A stretch of DNA of 48,274 bases, taken from positions 1-48,274 of the forward strand of contig NZ_BJNG01000007.1 in the NCBI RefSeq assembly GCF_006539565.1. Direction: 5' to 3'. Source of the stretch: Pseudonocardia hydrocarbonoxydans (lineage in GTDB: Bacteria > Actinomycetota > Actinomycetes > Mycobacteriales > Pseudonocardiaceae). This document shows, piece after piece, positions 7,956 through 19,392 of the stretch (position 1 is the stretch's first letter; each line of letters begins with the position of its first letter). The translations under genes and the position numbers were made by a program. Below the pieces are notes generated by a model. It ran no database searches. It was given only the letters and a program-made list of their open reading frames with translations, and was not told where the DNA came from.

Positions 7956-10046
7956 TCACAGCACGGCGTGCGGTGCGGCGAAGTGGCAGGCCACCTCGTG
8001 GTCGGTGGTGGTGCGGGGGGCTCGGCGCGGGTCCTCGGTGACGCAGCGCGCCCGGTCGGGCTCGTCGAGCGTCAGGTGGCGGGGGCAGCGGGTGCGGAAC
8101 CGGCAGCCCGACGGCGGGTCGGCGGGGCTGGGCATGTCGCCGGTGAGCAGGATGCGCTCCCGGGCCCGCTCGACGGCCGGGTCCGGGATCGGGATGGCCG
8201 AGAGCAGCGCCTGGGTGTACGGGTGCTCGGGGGCGGCGAACACCGTGGCGACGTCACCGATCTCGACGATGCGTCCCAGGTACATGACGGCCACGCGGTC
8301 GGCGATGTGGCGCACCACCGACAGGTCGTGGGCGACGAACAGGTACGCGAGCCCGAGCCGCACCCGCAGCTCCTCCAGCAGGTTGATCACCCCGGCCTGG
8401 ATGGAGACGTCCAGGGCGGAGACCGGCTCGTCGAGCACCAGCAGCTTGGGCTCCAGCGCGAGCGCGCGGGCGATGCCGATGCGCTGGCGCTGCCCGCCGG
8501 AGAACTCCGCCGGGTAGCGCCCGGCGTGCTCGGGGCGCAGCCCGACCAGCCGCAGCAGCTCCGGCACCCGCCTGCGGATCTCCTCGACGGGCACCCGGTG
8601 CGTCGAGAGCGGCTCGGCGATGATGTCGTGCACCGGCATCCGCGGGTCCAGCGAGGCGATCGGGTCCTGGAACACCACCTGCACGTCGCGGCGCAGCGCG
8701 GTGCGCTCGCGCCTGCCCAGCCCGGCGACGTCGCGCCCGAGCACCTCGACGCTGCCGCTCTGGGGCGACGTCAGCTCCAGGATCTCGGTCAGCGTGGTGG
8801 TCTTGCCGCAGCCGGACTCGCCGACCAGCGCGAGCGTCTCGCCCGCGCGCACGTCGAAGCTGACGCCGTCGACGGCCTGGACGGTGCCGACGCGGCGGCG
8901 CAGGATCGTGCCCGACCGCACCGGGTAGTGCTTGACCAGGTCCTGCACGCGCAGCACGACCTCGCCCCGCGGTGCGTCCGCGGTCGCCCCGGCGGTCGGC
9001 ACGTCGAAGACCTGCGCGGCGTCGCGCCGCACGAGATCGGCGCTGCGGTGGCACGCCGCGTGGTGGTCGGGGCGCACGGCGTCGAGCTCCGGCTCGCTCT
9101 CCCGGCACCGGTCGACGACGAGGGGGCAGCGCGGCGCGAACGGGCACCCCGGCGGCAGCTCGGCCAGCGACGGCGGCTGCCCCTCGATCGGGACGAGCGG
9201 CCGGCGCGGACCGGCGTCCAGGCGCGGGATCGAGCCGAGCAGCCCCAGCGTGTAGGGCATGCGCGGGTGGGCGTAGAGCTCGTCGACGGGTGCGGTCTCC
9301 ACCGCGCGTCCGGCGTACATGACGAGCACGCGGTCGGCCACGCCCGCGACCACGCCCAGGTCGTGGGTGATCAGCACGATCCCGGCGCCGGTGACCTCGC
9401 GGGCGGTCCGCAGCACGTCGAGGACCTGGGCCTGGACGGTGACGTCGAGTGCGGTCGTCGGCTCGTCGGCGATGATCAGGTCGGGGTCGTTGGCGATCGC
9501 CATCGCGATCACCGCGCGCTGGCGCATGCCGCCGGAGAACTCGTGCGGGAAGGCGGCGAAGCGGTCGCGGGCGTTCGGGATGCCGACCAGGTCGAGCAGC
9601 TCGACGGCCCGGGCCCGCGCGTCGGTCTTCGAGGTGCCGCGGCGGTGGATCCGCAGCGCCTCGACGATCTGCGCGCCGACCGTGTAGACCGGCGTCAGCG
9701 CGGAGAGCGGGTCCTGGAACACCATCGCGACCCGCCGCCCGCGGATCTCCGAGAGCTCGGCGTCGGAGCGGCCGAGCAGCTCGGTGTCGCGGAAGCGCAC
9801 CGAGCCGGTGACGCGGGCCCGGTCGGGCAGCAGGCCCATCACGGCCATCGACGACACCGACTTGCCCGACCCGGACTCCCCGACGATGCCGAGCACCTCG
9901 CCGGGGGCCACGTCGTAGCTCAGCCCGCGCACGGCGTCGACGCGCCCGGCCTCGCCGGGGAACGACACCGACAGGTCGCGCACCGAGAGCACCGGCCCGG
10001 TCGCGCCGGGCGGCGGGCCGTCGAGGACGTCGTCGGTGAGGGTCAC
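7956..10046 (-). CDS. Fused dipeptide/oligopeptide ABC transporter ATPase (DppD-DppF type)
   Basis: 696 residues with two complete nucleotide-binding domains in one chain. Domain 1: Walker A GESGSGKS, signature FSGGMRQR, Walker B LIIADEP. Domain 2: Walker A GESGCGKT, signature FSGGQRQR, Walker B LLVLDEP. Each domain is followed by the Cys-containing oligopeptide C-terminal extension (CPFAPRC...C and CRFRTRC...C), typical of OppD/DppD proteins. It energises import by the membrane permeases. GTG at 10046 overlaps the permease stop (GTGA). Two-domain fusions of this kind are common in actinobacteria. Confidence 0.93.
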   Translation of the reverse strand: MTLTDDVLDGPPPGATGPVLSVRDLSVSFPGEAGRVDAVRGLSYDVAPGEVLGIVGESGSGKSVSSMAVMGLLPDRARVTGSVRFRDTELLGRSDAELSEIRGRRVAMVFQDPLSALTPVYTVGAQIVEALRIHRRGTSKTDARARAVELLDLVGIPNARDRFAAFPHEFSGGMRQRAVIAMAIANDPDLIIADEPTTALDVTVQAQVLDVLRTAREVTGAGIVLITHDLGVVAGVADRVLVMYAGRAVETAPVDELYAHPRMPYTLGLLGSIPRLDAGPRRPLVPIEGQPPSLAELPPGCPFAPRCPLVVDRCRESEPELDAVRPDHHAACHRSADLVRRDAAQVFDVPTAGATADAPRGEVVLRVQDLVKHYPVRSGTILRRRVGTVQAVDGVSFDVRAGETLALVGESGCGKTTTLTEILELTSPQSGSVEVLGRDVAGLGRRERTALRRDVQVVFQDPIASLDPRMPVHDIIAEPLSTHRVPVEEIRRRVPELLRLVGLRPEHAGRYPAEFSGGQRQRIGIARALALEPKLLVLDEPVSALDVSIQAGVINLLEELRVRLGLAYLFVAHDLSVVRHIADRVAVMYLGRIVEIGDVATVFAAPEHPYTQALLSAIPIPDPAVERARERILLTGDMPSPADPPSGCRFRTRCPRHLTLDEPDRARCVTEDPRRAPRTTTDHEVACHFAAPHAVL

Positions 10047-10960
10047 TTCTCCGCCTTCCGGCGACCGGCGTCGGAGCTGGAGTCGAGCGCGTCGCGCAGC
10101 CCGTCGCCGACGAGGTTGAAGGCCAGGATCGCGACGACCAGGAAGCCCGCGGGGAACAGGAACAGCCACGGGTAGGTCTGCGAGGACCCCAGGCCCGAGG
10201 CGATCAGGGTGCCGAGGGAGACGTCGGGGGGCTGCACGCCGAACCCGAAGAACGACAGCGTGCTCTCGCCGAGGATGGCGACGCCCATGGCGATCGTCGC
10301 GTCGACGATCAGCAGCGAGGACATGTTCGGCAGGATGTGCCGGAAGATGATCCTCCAGGGCGGGACGCCCATGAACCTCGCCGCCTTGACGAACTCGCGC
10401 TCGCGCAGCGACAGCGTCAGCCCGCGCACGATCCGGGCCGCGATCATCCAGCCGAACGCGGCCAGCAGCACCACCAGGATGAGGAAGCTGCCGCCGGCGA
10501 AGGCGGGGGACAGGATCGCGATGACGAGGAACGCGGGCAGCACCAGCATGAGGTCGACGACCCACATCAGTGCGCGGTCGGTCCAGCCGCCGAAGTAGCC
10601 CGCGGCCGCCCCGACGACGGCGGCGAGCCCGGTGGAGATCAGCCCCACGAGCAGCCCGATGATCAGCGACTTCTGCAGCCCGACCATGGTCTGGGTGAAC
10701 AGGTCGCCGCCGATCTGGGTGGTGCCGAACCAGTGGCTCGCCGACGGGCCCTGCAGGAACGCGGTGTAGTCGAGCTCGGAGTAGGACCACGGGCTCGCCA
10801 GCGGGGCGAGGTAGGCCAGCGCGAACAGCGTCAGCACGACCCCGATCCCGGCGACGGCGGAGCGGCTGCGCAGGAACCGGCGCAGCACCAGCCGCCCGCG
10901 GGAGGTGAGCACCGGACCCGTCCCGTCGAGCGGGGTGGGTCCGGCGGCGATCTCGGACAT
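10043..10960 (-). CDS. Peptide ABC transporter permease, DppC/OppC type
   Basis: 305-residue inner-membrane permease. One N-terminal helix (about 35-55) precedes the BPD_transp_1 core with the EAA loop around [20 protein letters not shown], which contacts the ATPase. Several further helices follow. It is the second permease of the operon, 6 nt after the dppB stop. ATG at 10960 has AGGTGAG 4 nt upstream; an in-frame GTG at 10969 overlapping the dppB stop is an alternative. Confidence 0.92.
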   Translation of the reverse strand: MSEIAAGPTPLDGTGPVLTSRGRLVLRRFLRSRSAVAGIGVVLTLFALAYLAPLASPWSYSELDYTAFLQGPSASHWFGTTQIGGDLFTQTMVGLQKSLIIGLLVGLISTGLAAVVGAAAGYFGGWTDRALMWVVDLMLVLPAFLVIAILSPAFAGGSFLILVVLLAAFGWMIAARIVRGLTLSLREREFVKAARFMGVPPWRIIFRHILPNMSSLLIVDATIAMGVAILGESTLSFFGFGVQPPDVSLGTLIASGLGSSQTYPWLFLFPAGFLVVAILAFNLVGDGLRDALDSSSDAGRRKAEK

Positions 10961-10965
10961 CTGAC

Positions 10966-11942
10966 TCACCTGATCCTGATGCGCGGGTCGAGCGCGGCGT
11001 AGAGGACGTCGGACAGCCAGCCGGAGATCAGGATCAGCACGGCGGCGAAGAGGGTCACGATCGCGACGATGTTGGTGTCCTGGCGCTGCACGCCGTAGAC
11101 GAACCAGTCGCCCATGCCGAACCAGCCGAAGATCCGCTCGGTGAGCACGGCGCCGGTGAGCAGCAGCCCGAAGCCGAACGCGAACAGCGTGGCCATCGGG
11201 ATCAGCGCGGTGCGCAGGCCGTGGGTGAACAGCGCGCGGCGGCGGGTGAGGCCCTTCGCGCGGGCGGTGCGCAGGAAGTCGCTGCCCAGCACGTCGAGCA
11301 TGGCGCTGCGCTGGTAGCGGCTGTAGAGGGCGATCTGGCCGAGCGCGATCGACAGCGTCGGCAGCACCAGGTGTTGCAGCCGGTCGAGCAGTTCGGCGGC
11401 GGCGCTGCCCTGGAAGCTCGGCGTGACCTCGCCCTGGAAGTACAGGACCGTCGTCCCGGCCGCGGCGTTGAGCTCCAGCCCGCCGAACTTGAGCAGCTGG
11501 GCCAGCACGAACACCGGTGTGGACAGCAGGACGAAGGAGAACACCGTGGAGACGTAGTCGCTCACCTTGTACTGCCGGATCGCCCCGGCGACGCCGACGA
11601 CCACGCCGATCGCGATGCCGATGACGGTGCCCAGCAGCAGCAGGCGCAGGCTCACCCCGACGCGGGCGAAGAGCTCCGCGCCGATGTCGGTGCCGGTGAC
11701 GGTGGTGCCGAAGTCGCCGCGCAGGACGTCGCCGAGCCACCCAGGAAGCGCAGCGGGATCGGGTCGTCGAGCCGCAGCTCCGCGCGCTTGGCCAGGATCA
11801 CCTCGGCCGGCGGCGGGGGAGTGCGCTCGTAGTAGCTGGCGAGCGGGTTGAACGTCAGCGACGCCAGCGAGAAGGTGGCGAAGGCGGCGATGAAGCAGAG
11901 CGCCACGTAGTTGGCGAGCCGTCGCAGCAGGAACCCCGCCAT
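10966..11942 (-). pseudogene. Peptide ABC transporter permease, DppB type, interrupted by a frameshift
   Basis: The N-terminus (MAGFLLRRLANYV...; start 11942, GGGGAGAGG just upstream) reads in one frame to ...IPLRFLG. The rest (WLGDVLRGDFGTT... through the BPD_transp core, EAA loop and C-terminus) reads in another frame. The shift falls at the CCC run 11740-11742; one missing C would explain it. Read literally, translation stops at 11652 after about 96 residues. Either a real inactivating deletion, which would break the peptide importer, or a homopolymer sequencing error. Domain content is otherwise complete. Confidence 0.85.
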
Positions 11943-12217
11943 GCCTCTCCCCACTCCGGACGGCGGATCGCGCTTCGTCCGGCATCGGGCCCGGGCCGGA
12001 TTTCGGTGGTCCGACCGGGCTACTACTGGCGGGTACTCTGGGCAGGCGCGTGTGTGGTCCACGTGAAGTGGCGGCCCGATCGGGCGGCCCGATGCGCAGA
12101 CGCGTCCGGATTCGGTCACGCGCGGTCGGAAGTGACTCGATCGAGGTGGGCGGTCCGTTACGTCGACCGGGTCCGTCGTGGATGGCGGGCCCGGCACCGG
12201 GATGGCACCGTGGGGTG
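11943..12217. promoter_or_regulatory. Divergent promoter region between dppB and padR
   Basis: A 275-bp spacer must contain the promoters of both the peptide transporter operon and the PadR gene. It includes dyads such as CCCGATCGGG and GTCCACGTGAAGTGG-like sequence around 12057-12090. I cannot assign -35/-10 boxes with confidence. Confidence 0.4.
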
Positions 12218-12733
12218 ATGCCTCCCGCCAGGGCGACGCCCGTGAACGCCACCGCCGCGGCCCTGCTCGGTCTGCTCCACGACGGGCCGATGAGCGGTGG
12301 GGAGCTGGTGGCGGCGGCGGGGGAGCGGTTCGGGTCGTTCTTCGCGGTGACCCGCAGCCAGGTCTACCGGGAGCTGCCCGTCCTGGCCGCGGCGGGACTG
12401 CTCAAGCCGGGCAGGCCGGGGCCGCGGGCGTCGCAGCGGTACCAGATCACCGCGGCGGGGCGCCGGTCGTTCGCCGCGTGGCTGACCTCGGGCGCCGCCT
12501 CCGACGCCGTCCGCAGCCCGCTGGTGCTGCGGCTGCTGCACGCGGGCTCGCTCACGCCGAAGCAGCGCGCCGGCCTCGTCGGGGCCGGGCGGGAGGCCTA
12601 CGCGGAGCGGTTGACGGCGGCGAAGGCCGCCGCGAAGGGCGAGGACGACCCCTACCGCAGGGCGGTCGCCGACTTCGTCGTCGCCCACACCCGCGCGATG
12701 CTCCGCCTGCTGGACGCCGTTCCCGACGTCTGA
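12218..12733 (+). CDS. PadR family transcriptional regulator
   Basis: 171-residue winged-helix repressor. The N-terminal PadR domain (ATAAALLGLLHDGPMSGGELVAAAG...SQVYRELPVLAAAGLL) and wing RYQITAAGRRSFAAWL are clear; the C-terminal helical part is of the Vir-like dimerisation type. It is divergent from the peptide ABC operon across a 275-bp gap, so that operon is a plausible target. ATG at 12218 used; GTG at 12242 is an alternative close to the domain start. Confidence 0.82.
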   Translation: MPPARATPVNATAAALLGLLHDGPMSGGELVAAAGERFGSFFAVTRSQVYRELPVLAAAGLLKPGRPGPRASQRYQITAAGRRSFAAWLTSGAASDAVRSPLVLRLLHAGSLTPKQRAGLVGAGREAYAERLTAAKAAAKGEDDPYRRAVADFVVAHTRAMLRLLDAVPDV

Positions 12734-12757
12734 GCCGCCCGCGTAGCCTGGAGCGTT

Positions 12758-13867
<1,110 letters not shown>

Positions 13868-13885
13868 TCCCCGCCACCTCCGGAC

Positions 13886-14004
13886 CCCCGCGAGTCGGGA
13901 CATTCCTGCGACCGAGTCGGACGCCGTGTGCGCGTCGTGGTGGGCACGAAGCGTGATCGCCCGGATGGGCGAACTCGGTCGCACGATGGTCCCGACTCGC
14001 GGGG
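13886..14004. repeat. Long intergenic inverted repeat
   Basis: Arms 13886-13901 and 13989-14004 are 16-bp perfect inverted repeats. A second matching block (TGCGACCGAGT and its complement) lies just inside, and about 50 bp form the loop. It fills most of the 188-bp prfB-ftsE gap. The arm core GACTCGCGG also occurs in the terminator at 1103-1147, suggesting a dispersed palindromic element. It may terminate prfB, although no T-run follows. Confidence 0.7.
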
Positions 14005-14055
14005 AGGGGTGGGTCGCGTGCCGGTTCCGGTGACCACCCTGGGTACCGTGCCCGC

Positions 14056-14745
<690 letters not shown>

Positions 14746-15648
14746 ATGAGGGCCGACTTCGTCACGCGGGAGGTCTTCACCGGCCTGCGCCGCAACGTCA
14801 CCATGACGATCGCGATGGTGCTCACCACCGCGATCTCGCTCGGCCTGGTCGGCACCGGGCTGCTCGCCGTCCGCACGATCGACCGCACCGAGCAGCTCTA
14901 CAGCGACCGGGTCGAGGTGCAGGTGGCGCTGACGGCCGACGTGTCGGCCGCCGACACCGACTGCAGCCAGCCGGTCTGCCAGGGGCTGCGCACCACGCTG
15001 GAGAACTCCCCGCTCGTCGACTCGGTGCGCTTCGAGAGCCAGCAGCAGGCCTACGAGCGCTACCTGGAGCTGTTCGAGGGCCAGGCGCTCGCCGACGTCG
15101 TGCGGCCCCAGTCGCTGCCCGCGACGCTGCGGGTCCGGCTCGCCGACCAGGAGGCCGGATCGGCCGCCGTCGTCCAGGCGATGACCGGCCAGGTCGGCGT
15201 CCGCAACATCATCGACCAGCGCGACGTCGTCGCGAAGCTGTTCGACTTCCTCGGTGGCGTCCGCAACGTGACCTTCGCGCTGGCGCTGGTGCAGGCGGTT
15301 GCGGCGCTGCTGCTGATCTCCAACACGGTGCAGGTCTCGGCGTACACCCGGCGCACCGAGGTGGGCGTCATGCGGCTGGTCGGGGCCACGCGCTGGTACA
15401 CCCAGCTGCCGTTCCTCATCGAGGCGGTGGTCACCGGCGTGGTGGGTGCGCTGATCGCGTCGGCGGGGCTGCTGGCGGGCAAGTTCCTGTTCATCGACCA
15501 ACTGCTGTCCGGGATCGTCTCCAACGGGGTGGTGCCGCCGATCGAGCTGTCCGACGTCGTCTGGGTCTCGCCGATCCTGGTGATGATCGGCGCCGGCGTC
15601 GCCGCCGTCACCGGGTACGTCACGCTGCGCCTCTACGTGCGTCTCTGA
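14746..15648 (+). CDS. ftsX: Cell division permease-like protein FtsX
   Basis: 300-residue membrane partner of FtsE. The N-terminal helix (about 20-45) is followed by a large extracellular domain (about 50-170) that includes two cysteines in DTDCSQPVCQG, probably disulphide-bonded. The C-terminal half holds three membrane helices with the FtsX/MacB-type motif TEVGVMRLVGAT. It transmits ATPase state to an extracellular peptidoglycan hydrolase (RipC in mycobacteria). Directly abuts ftsE. Confidence 0.96.
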   Translation: MRADFVTREVFTGLRRNVTMTIAMVLTTAISLGLVGTGLLAVRTIDRTEQLYSDRVEVQVALTADVSAADTDCSQPVCQGLRTTLENSPLVDSVRFESQQQAYERYLELFEGQALADVVRPQSLPATLRVRLADQEAGSAAVVQAMTGQVGVRNIIDQRDVVAKLFDFLGGVRNVTFALALVQAVAALLLISNTVQVSAYTRRTEVGVMRLVGATRWYTQLPFLIEAVVTGVVGALIASAGLLAGKFLFIDQLLSGIVSNGVVPPIELSDVVWVSPILVMIGAGVAAVTGYVTLRLYVRL

Positions 15649-15678
15649 CCGGTCGCCCCCGCCGCGTAGGCTGGAGGG

Positions 15679-16167
15679 GTGAAGGAGACGGGGCGGAAGG
15701 TGATCGCGCAGAACCGCCGTGCGCGCCACGACTACACCGTCCTCGACGAGTACGAGGCGGGCGTCGCGCTGCTCGGCACCGAGGTGAAGAGCCTGCGGCT
15801 GGGCCGGGCGTCGCTGGTCGACGCGTTCGCCACCGTCGACGACGGCGAGATCTGGCTGCGCGGGCTGCACATCCCCGAGTACACCCAGGGCAGCTGGACC
15901 AACCACGAGCCGCGCCGTACCCGCAAGCTGCTGCTGCACCGCAGCGAGATCGACCGCCTGATCGGCAAGATCAAGGAGGGCGGGCTGTCGCTGGTGCCGC
16001 TCTCGCTGTACTTCTCCGACGGCAAGGTCAAGTGCGAGCTGGCGCTGGCCAAGGGCAAGAAGGCCTACGACAAGCGCACCGACCTCGCCAAGCGCGACGC
16101 GCAGCGGGAGATCCAGAAGGCGTTCGGCCGGGCCGCGAAGGGCCGTGCGCGCGAGCTGCGCCGGTGA
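15679..16167 (+). CDS. smpB: SsrA-binding protein SmpB
   Basis: 162-residue OB-fold RNA-binding protein that delivers tmRNA to stalled ribosomes. Motifs [29 protein letters not shown] and the basic C-terminal tail ([19 protein letters not shown]) are diagnostic. GTG start at 15679. Its RNA partner, tmRNA, is encoded about 1 kb downstream, with one amidohydrolase gene between them. The stop overlaps the next start (GTGA). Confidence 0.96.
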   Translation: MKETGRKVIAQNRRARHDYTVLDEYEAGVALLGTEVKSLRLGRASLVDAFATVDDGEIWLRGLHIPEYTQGSWTNHEPRRTRKLLLHRSEIDRLIGKIKEGGLSLVPLSLYFSDGKVKCELALAKGKKAYDKRTDLAKRDAQREIQKAFGRAAKGRARELRR

Positions 16168-17084
16168 CGCTGCCCGTCCCCCCGACGTCCGACGCCGACG
16201 TCCCGCGGTTCCTCGACGAGCTCGGCGTGCCCGGGCTCGTCGACGCGCACGTGCACTTCCTGCCCGACAACGTGATGGACAAGGTCTGGGCCTACTTCGA
16301 CCGTGCCGAGACCCACTACGGCCGGGCCTGGCCGATCCACTACCGCACCTCCGTCGACGATCGGCTGGCCGCGCTGAAGGGGCTGGGCGTCACGGCGTTC
16401 GCGCCGCTGGTGTACCCGCACAAGCCGGGCATGGGGCGCTGGCTGACCGAGTGGGTCACCGACTTCGCCGCCCGCACCGACGGCGCGGTGCCCACGGCCA
16501 CGCTGTTCCCCGAGCCCGACGTCGCCGGCTACCTGGGCGCCGCCGTCGCGGCCGGGGCCCGGATCGTCAAGGTGCACGTGCAGGTCGGCGGCTTCGACCC
16601 GCGCGACCCGCTGCTGCGTCCGGCCTGGGGGCTGCTGGCCGACGCCGGCGTGCCGGCGATCGTGCACTGTGGGCACGGCCCGATCCCCGGCGAACACACC
16701 GGGCTCGACGTGTTCGGCGAGGTGCTGGCCGAGCACCCGCGGTTGCCCGTGGTGCTCGCCCACGCCGGGATGCCGGACTTCGCGGGCGCGCTCGACCTGG
16801 TGCACCGTCACGAGCACGTGTACATCGACACGACGATGGTCGGCACCCCTTACAGCGAGCGGATGGCCGCGCTGCCCGACGACTGGCCCGCCCGGCTCGT
16901 CGACGTGGCCGACCGGGTCGTCTACGGCTCCGACTTCCCGAACATCCCCTACGGCGCGTTCGAGCAGGTGGCCGCCGTGGCGGGCTGGGCGGCGGCCGAC
17001 GACCGGCTCGGCGTCGGGTTCCTGCGTGCCGTCCTGCACGACACGCCCGCGGGCCTGCTCGGGCTGCGGCCCGAACCGGAATGA
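16164..17084 (+). CDS. Amidohydrolase family protein (metal-dependent, Amidohydro_2)
   Basis: 306-residue TIM-barrel hydrolase. The metal-binding H-x-H is in VDAHVHF (His29, His31), with later His in IVHCGHGP and VVLAHAGM and the terminal Asp in [10 protein letters not shown]. This is the amidohydrolase-related branch that includes ACMSD-like decarboxylases. The reaction is unknown. GTG start at 16164 overlaps the smpB stop by GTGA, so it is co-translated with smpB. It is commonly found beside smpB/ssrA in actinobacteria without a known functional link. Confidence 0.85.
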   Translation: MTLPVPPTSDADVPRFLDELGVPGLVDAHVHFLPDNVMDKVWAYFDRAETHYGRAWPIHYRTSVDDRLAALKGLGVTAFAPLVYPHKPGMGRWLTEWVTDFAARTDGAVPTATLFPEPDVAGYLGAAVAAGARIVKVHVQVGGFDPRDPLLRPAWGLLADAGVPAIVHCGHGPIPGEHTGLDVFGEVLAEHPRLPVVLAHAGMPDFAGALDLVHRHEHVYIDTTMVGTPYSERMAALPDDWPARLVDVADRVVYGSDFPNIPYGAFEQVAAVAGWAAADDRLGVGFLRAVLHDTPAGLLGLRPEPE

Positions 17085-17138
17085 ATCCCCGCCCGGGAGG
17101 CGTTAGTCTGTGCGGACGCCCGACGGTCGGGCGCTATT

Positions 17139-17509
17139 GGGGGTGAACGGTTTCGACTTCGTTCGTCGATCAAGGGGAAGCGTGCCGAGGAAGGCGACGA
17201 TGATCTCGCAAACCACCCGTCGCAAACATATAAGCGCCGACTCCAGTCAGCGCGAGTTCGCCCTCGCCGCCTGAGGCGAGTGCGACTCTGTCGGCCCGCG
17301 GGCGCTCCCGCCGCGGATCCCGGCATCAGCTAGGGAGCTCACCTGTCCGCCCGGTCGCGGGGCGGACAGGGACAACACACAGCGACTGGGATCGTCACTC
17401 CGGCTTGTTCGCGTGACCGGGGGATCCGAGTAGAGGCATAGCGGACTGCGCACGGAGAAGCCCTTGTGGAGCGACGGAGGACCCGGGTTCGATTCCCGGC
17501 ACCTCCACC
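17139..17509 (+). ncRNA. ssrA: Transfer-messenger RNA (tmRNA)
   Basis: The 5' end GGGGGTGAACGGTTTCGACTT pairs through GGGGGTG with CACCTCC at the 3' end; the T-arm ACCCGGGTTCGATTCCCGG completes the tRNA-like domain. The reading frame begins at about 17236 and encodes the tag ADSSQREFALAA followed by TGA (17272-17274), close to the mycobacterial tag. CCA is not encoded (ACC follows). A hairpin at 17117-17133 precedes the 5' end and a strong stem-loop follows the 3' end. Confidence 0.96.
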
Positions 17510-17517
17510 CCTGACGG

Positions 17518-17547
17518 AGCCCCGCCGACCAGCCGGTCGGCGGGGCT
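17518..17547 (+). terminator. Stem-loop downstream of tmRNA
   Basis: A perfect 13-bp stem (17518-17530 with 17535-17547) and 4-nt loop lie 9 nt after the tmRNA end. There is no long T-run, as is usual for high-GC actinobacterial terminators. Confidence 0.75.
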
Positions 17548-17570
17548 ACGTCATGTCCGGGGCCGGGCTG

Positions 17571-17605
17571 CCCCGCCCCGCCCCGCCCCGCCCCGCCCCG
17601 CCCCG
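17571..17605. repeat. CCCCG pentamer tandem repeat (7 copies)
   Basis: Seven uninterrupted copies of CCCCG lie between the tmRNA terminator and the TerD-AIM24 gene. A slippage-prone microsatellite; on the opposite strand this is a G4-forming track. Confidence 0.9.
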
Positions 17606-17666
17606 CGCGCACGATGCGGCCCCGCGCGCACCCTCGAGCGTGCGCGCGGGGGCGGAACGTGCGCGG

Positions 17667-17708
17667 CGGTGCCGGGATGACGGTGCCGGGACGACGGTGC
17701 CGGGATGA
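17667..17708. repeat. Three tandem copies of a 14-bp unit
   Basis: The unit CGGTGCCGGGATGA occurs at 17667-17680, 17681-17694 (one change) and 17695-17708, ending 40 bp before the TerD-AIM24 start. It could be a promoter-proximal regulatory repeat or simple slippage. Confidence 0.85.
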
Positions 17709-17748
17709 TGATGGTGCGGCCGGGCCCGGCGGTGGCACACTCGCCGCC

Positions 17749-19341
17749 GTGACACCCCTGTCCCGCGGTGAGAACCGGCCCGTGCCCGGCGACCTGGTGA
17801 CGGTCACCGTCGCGTGCTCCGCCCCGGTCGACGTCGCCGCGCTGCTGCTCGGCCCGGACGGGCGGGTACGCCGCGACACCGACTTCGTGTTCTTCAACCA
17901 TCCCGTCGGGGAGGGCGTCTCCCTGCACCACGGCCGGGGTGGTGGCGACGCGGTCCGCATCGATCTCGGTGCCGTGCCGGCCGACGTCGGCACGGTCGTG
18001 GTCACCGCCAGCCTCGACGGCTCGGGTCCACCGACGTTCGGGCGGGTCGCGCCGCCGGTGGCCACGGCCGGGGACGTGAGCTTCGAGATGACCGGGCTCG
18101 GCTCCGAGACCGCCGTGATCTGCGTCGAGGTGTACCGGCGGCAGGGCGGCTGGCGGGTGCGCGCGGTCGGGCAGGGGTTCGACGACGGGCTGGCGGCCAT
18201 CGCGGCCGAGTACGGCGTGAACCTCGACGACGAGCCGCCGGTGCCGGCCGCGACCCCCGCCCCGGCCGCCCCGCCCGCTCCTCCACCGTCGGTCCCGCCC
18301 GCCCCGGCCCCGTCGTCGGCGCCACCGTCGCCGCGTTCCGCCCCGCCGACTGCCCCGGCGGCCTCCTGGCCTCCGGCGGATCCGGCCCCGGCGGCGTCCT
18401 GGCCCCCGGCCGGCCCGCCCCCGGCCGCGTCACCGCCCGCGCCGGACCGGTTCACCCTGCCGCTGGGCCCGCCCCACCAGCCGCAGCCCCACCAGCCACC
18501 CGCCCCCGCGGCCCACCAGCCCCCCGCCCCACCCCAGCCCCCCGCCTCACCCCAGCCGTCCGCACCGTCGCCCGGAGGAGTCCCGCCCATGCAGAGCGAC
18601 CTGTTCAGCCCCGACCACGCCGAGGTGGCGGGCGGCGGGATCCAGAAACAGGGCGGCAAGATGGCGCGGGTCTCGATGACCGGCGCCGACCTGCTGGCCA
18701 GGGCCGGCTCGATGGTCGCCTACCAGGGCGATCTGCGGTTCGAGGCGCTCGGCTCCGGCGGCATCGGCAACATGATCCGGCAGCGGCTCACCGGCGAGGG
18801 CGTGCCGCTGATGCGGGTCACCGGGCGGGGCGACCTGTTCCTGGCCAACGCGGCCAGCGACGTCCACCTGATCGACCTCGACGGCTCCGACGGCCTCACG
18901 ATCAACGGGGCGAACGTGCTCGCGTTCGACTCCTCGCTGTCCTACCGCATCGCTCGGGTCTCCGGCGCCGCCGGGTTCGCGAGCAACTCCGGGCTGTTCA
19001 ACTGCGAGTTCACCGGCCGTGGCCGCATCGCGATCACCACCGAGGGCACGCCGGTCGTGCTGAACGTCGACCAGCCGACCTACGCCGACCCGCAGGCGGC
19101 CGTCGCGTGGTCGGCGAGCCTGCAGACCGGCCTCACCACGAACGACACGTTCAACATCGGCACGCTGATGGGGCGCAGCACCGGCGAGCGCTACACCCTG
19201 TCGTTCAGCGGGCGCGGTTTCGTGATCGTGCAGCCCTCGGAGCTGCCGCCGGGCGGCCTCGTCGCCGGGACCGGCGGCGGCGAGCAGGCGGGCCACGGCG
19301 GCGGTGGCGGGGTGCTCGGCGGGCTCCTCGGCGGGCGCTGA
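17749..19341 (+). CDS. TerD-domain / AIM24-domain fusion protein
   Basis: 530 residues with two domains. Residues 1-160 are a TerD-like stress-response/calcium-binding beta fold (LSRGENRPV..., FVFFNHPVG, then VSFEMTGLGSETAVICVEVYRR). Residues about 164-280 are an extreme Pro/Ala-rich linker. Residues about 281-510 form an AIM24/TIGR00266-like beta-helix domain (GGKMARVSMTG..., FLANAASDVHLIDLDG, GLFNCEFTGRGRIAI), ending in a Gly-rich tail. GTG at 17749 chosen because it opens on the TerD fold; no good SD, so possibly leaderless. An internal ATG with strong SD before the AIM24 domain suggests a second product. Confidence 0.85.
   Translation: MTPLSRGENRPVPGDLVTVTVACSAPVDVAALLLGPDGRVRRDTDFVFFNHPVGEGVSLHHGRGGGDAVRIDLGAVPADVGTVVVTASLDGSGPPTFGRVAPPVATAGDVSFEMTGLGSETAVICVEVYRRQGGWRVRAVGQGFDDGLAAIAAEYGVNLDDEPPVPAATPAPAAPPAPPPSVPPAPAPSSAPPSPRSAPPTAPAASWPPADPAPAASWPPAGPPPAASPPAPDRFTLPLGPPHQPQPHQPPAPAAHQPPAPPQPPASPQPSAPSPGGVPPMQSDLFSPDHAEVAGGGIQKQGGKMARVSMTGADLLARAGSMVAYQGDLRFEALGSGGIGNMIRQRLTGEGVPLMRVTGRGDLFLANAASDVHLIDLDGSDGLTINGANVLAFDSSLSYRIARVSGAAGFASNSGLFNCEFTGRGRIAITTEGTPVVLNVDQPTYADPQAAVAWSASLQTGLTTNDTFNIGTLMGRSTGERYTLSFSGRGFVIVQPSELPPGGLVAGTGGGEQAGHGGGGGVLGGLLGGR
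18573..18591 (+). promoter_or_regulatory. Internal ribosome binding site and start of a separate AIM24 product
   Basis: A consensus GGAGGAG lies 8 nt before the in-frame ATG at 18589. Initiation here would give a 250-residue AIM24-only protein, exactly lacking TerD and linker. By contrast, the annotated start of the full-length gene has no clear SD. Confidence 0.55.
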
Positions 19342-19392
19342 CGGGACGCCGCGGGTGCCGGACCTACCGGTGGGTAGGGCATGCTGGCGGGC

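Noticed and set aside
17571..17708. CRISPR array
   Set aside because: Repeat units are short and contiguous with no spacers; no cas genes in the window.
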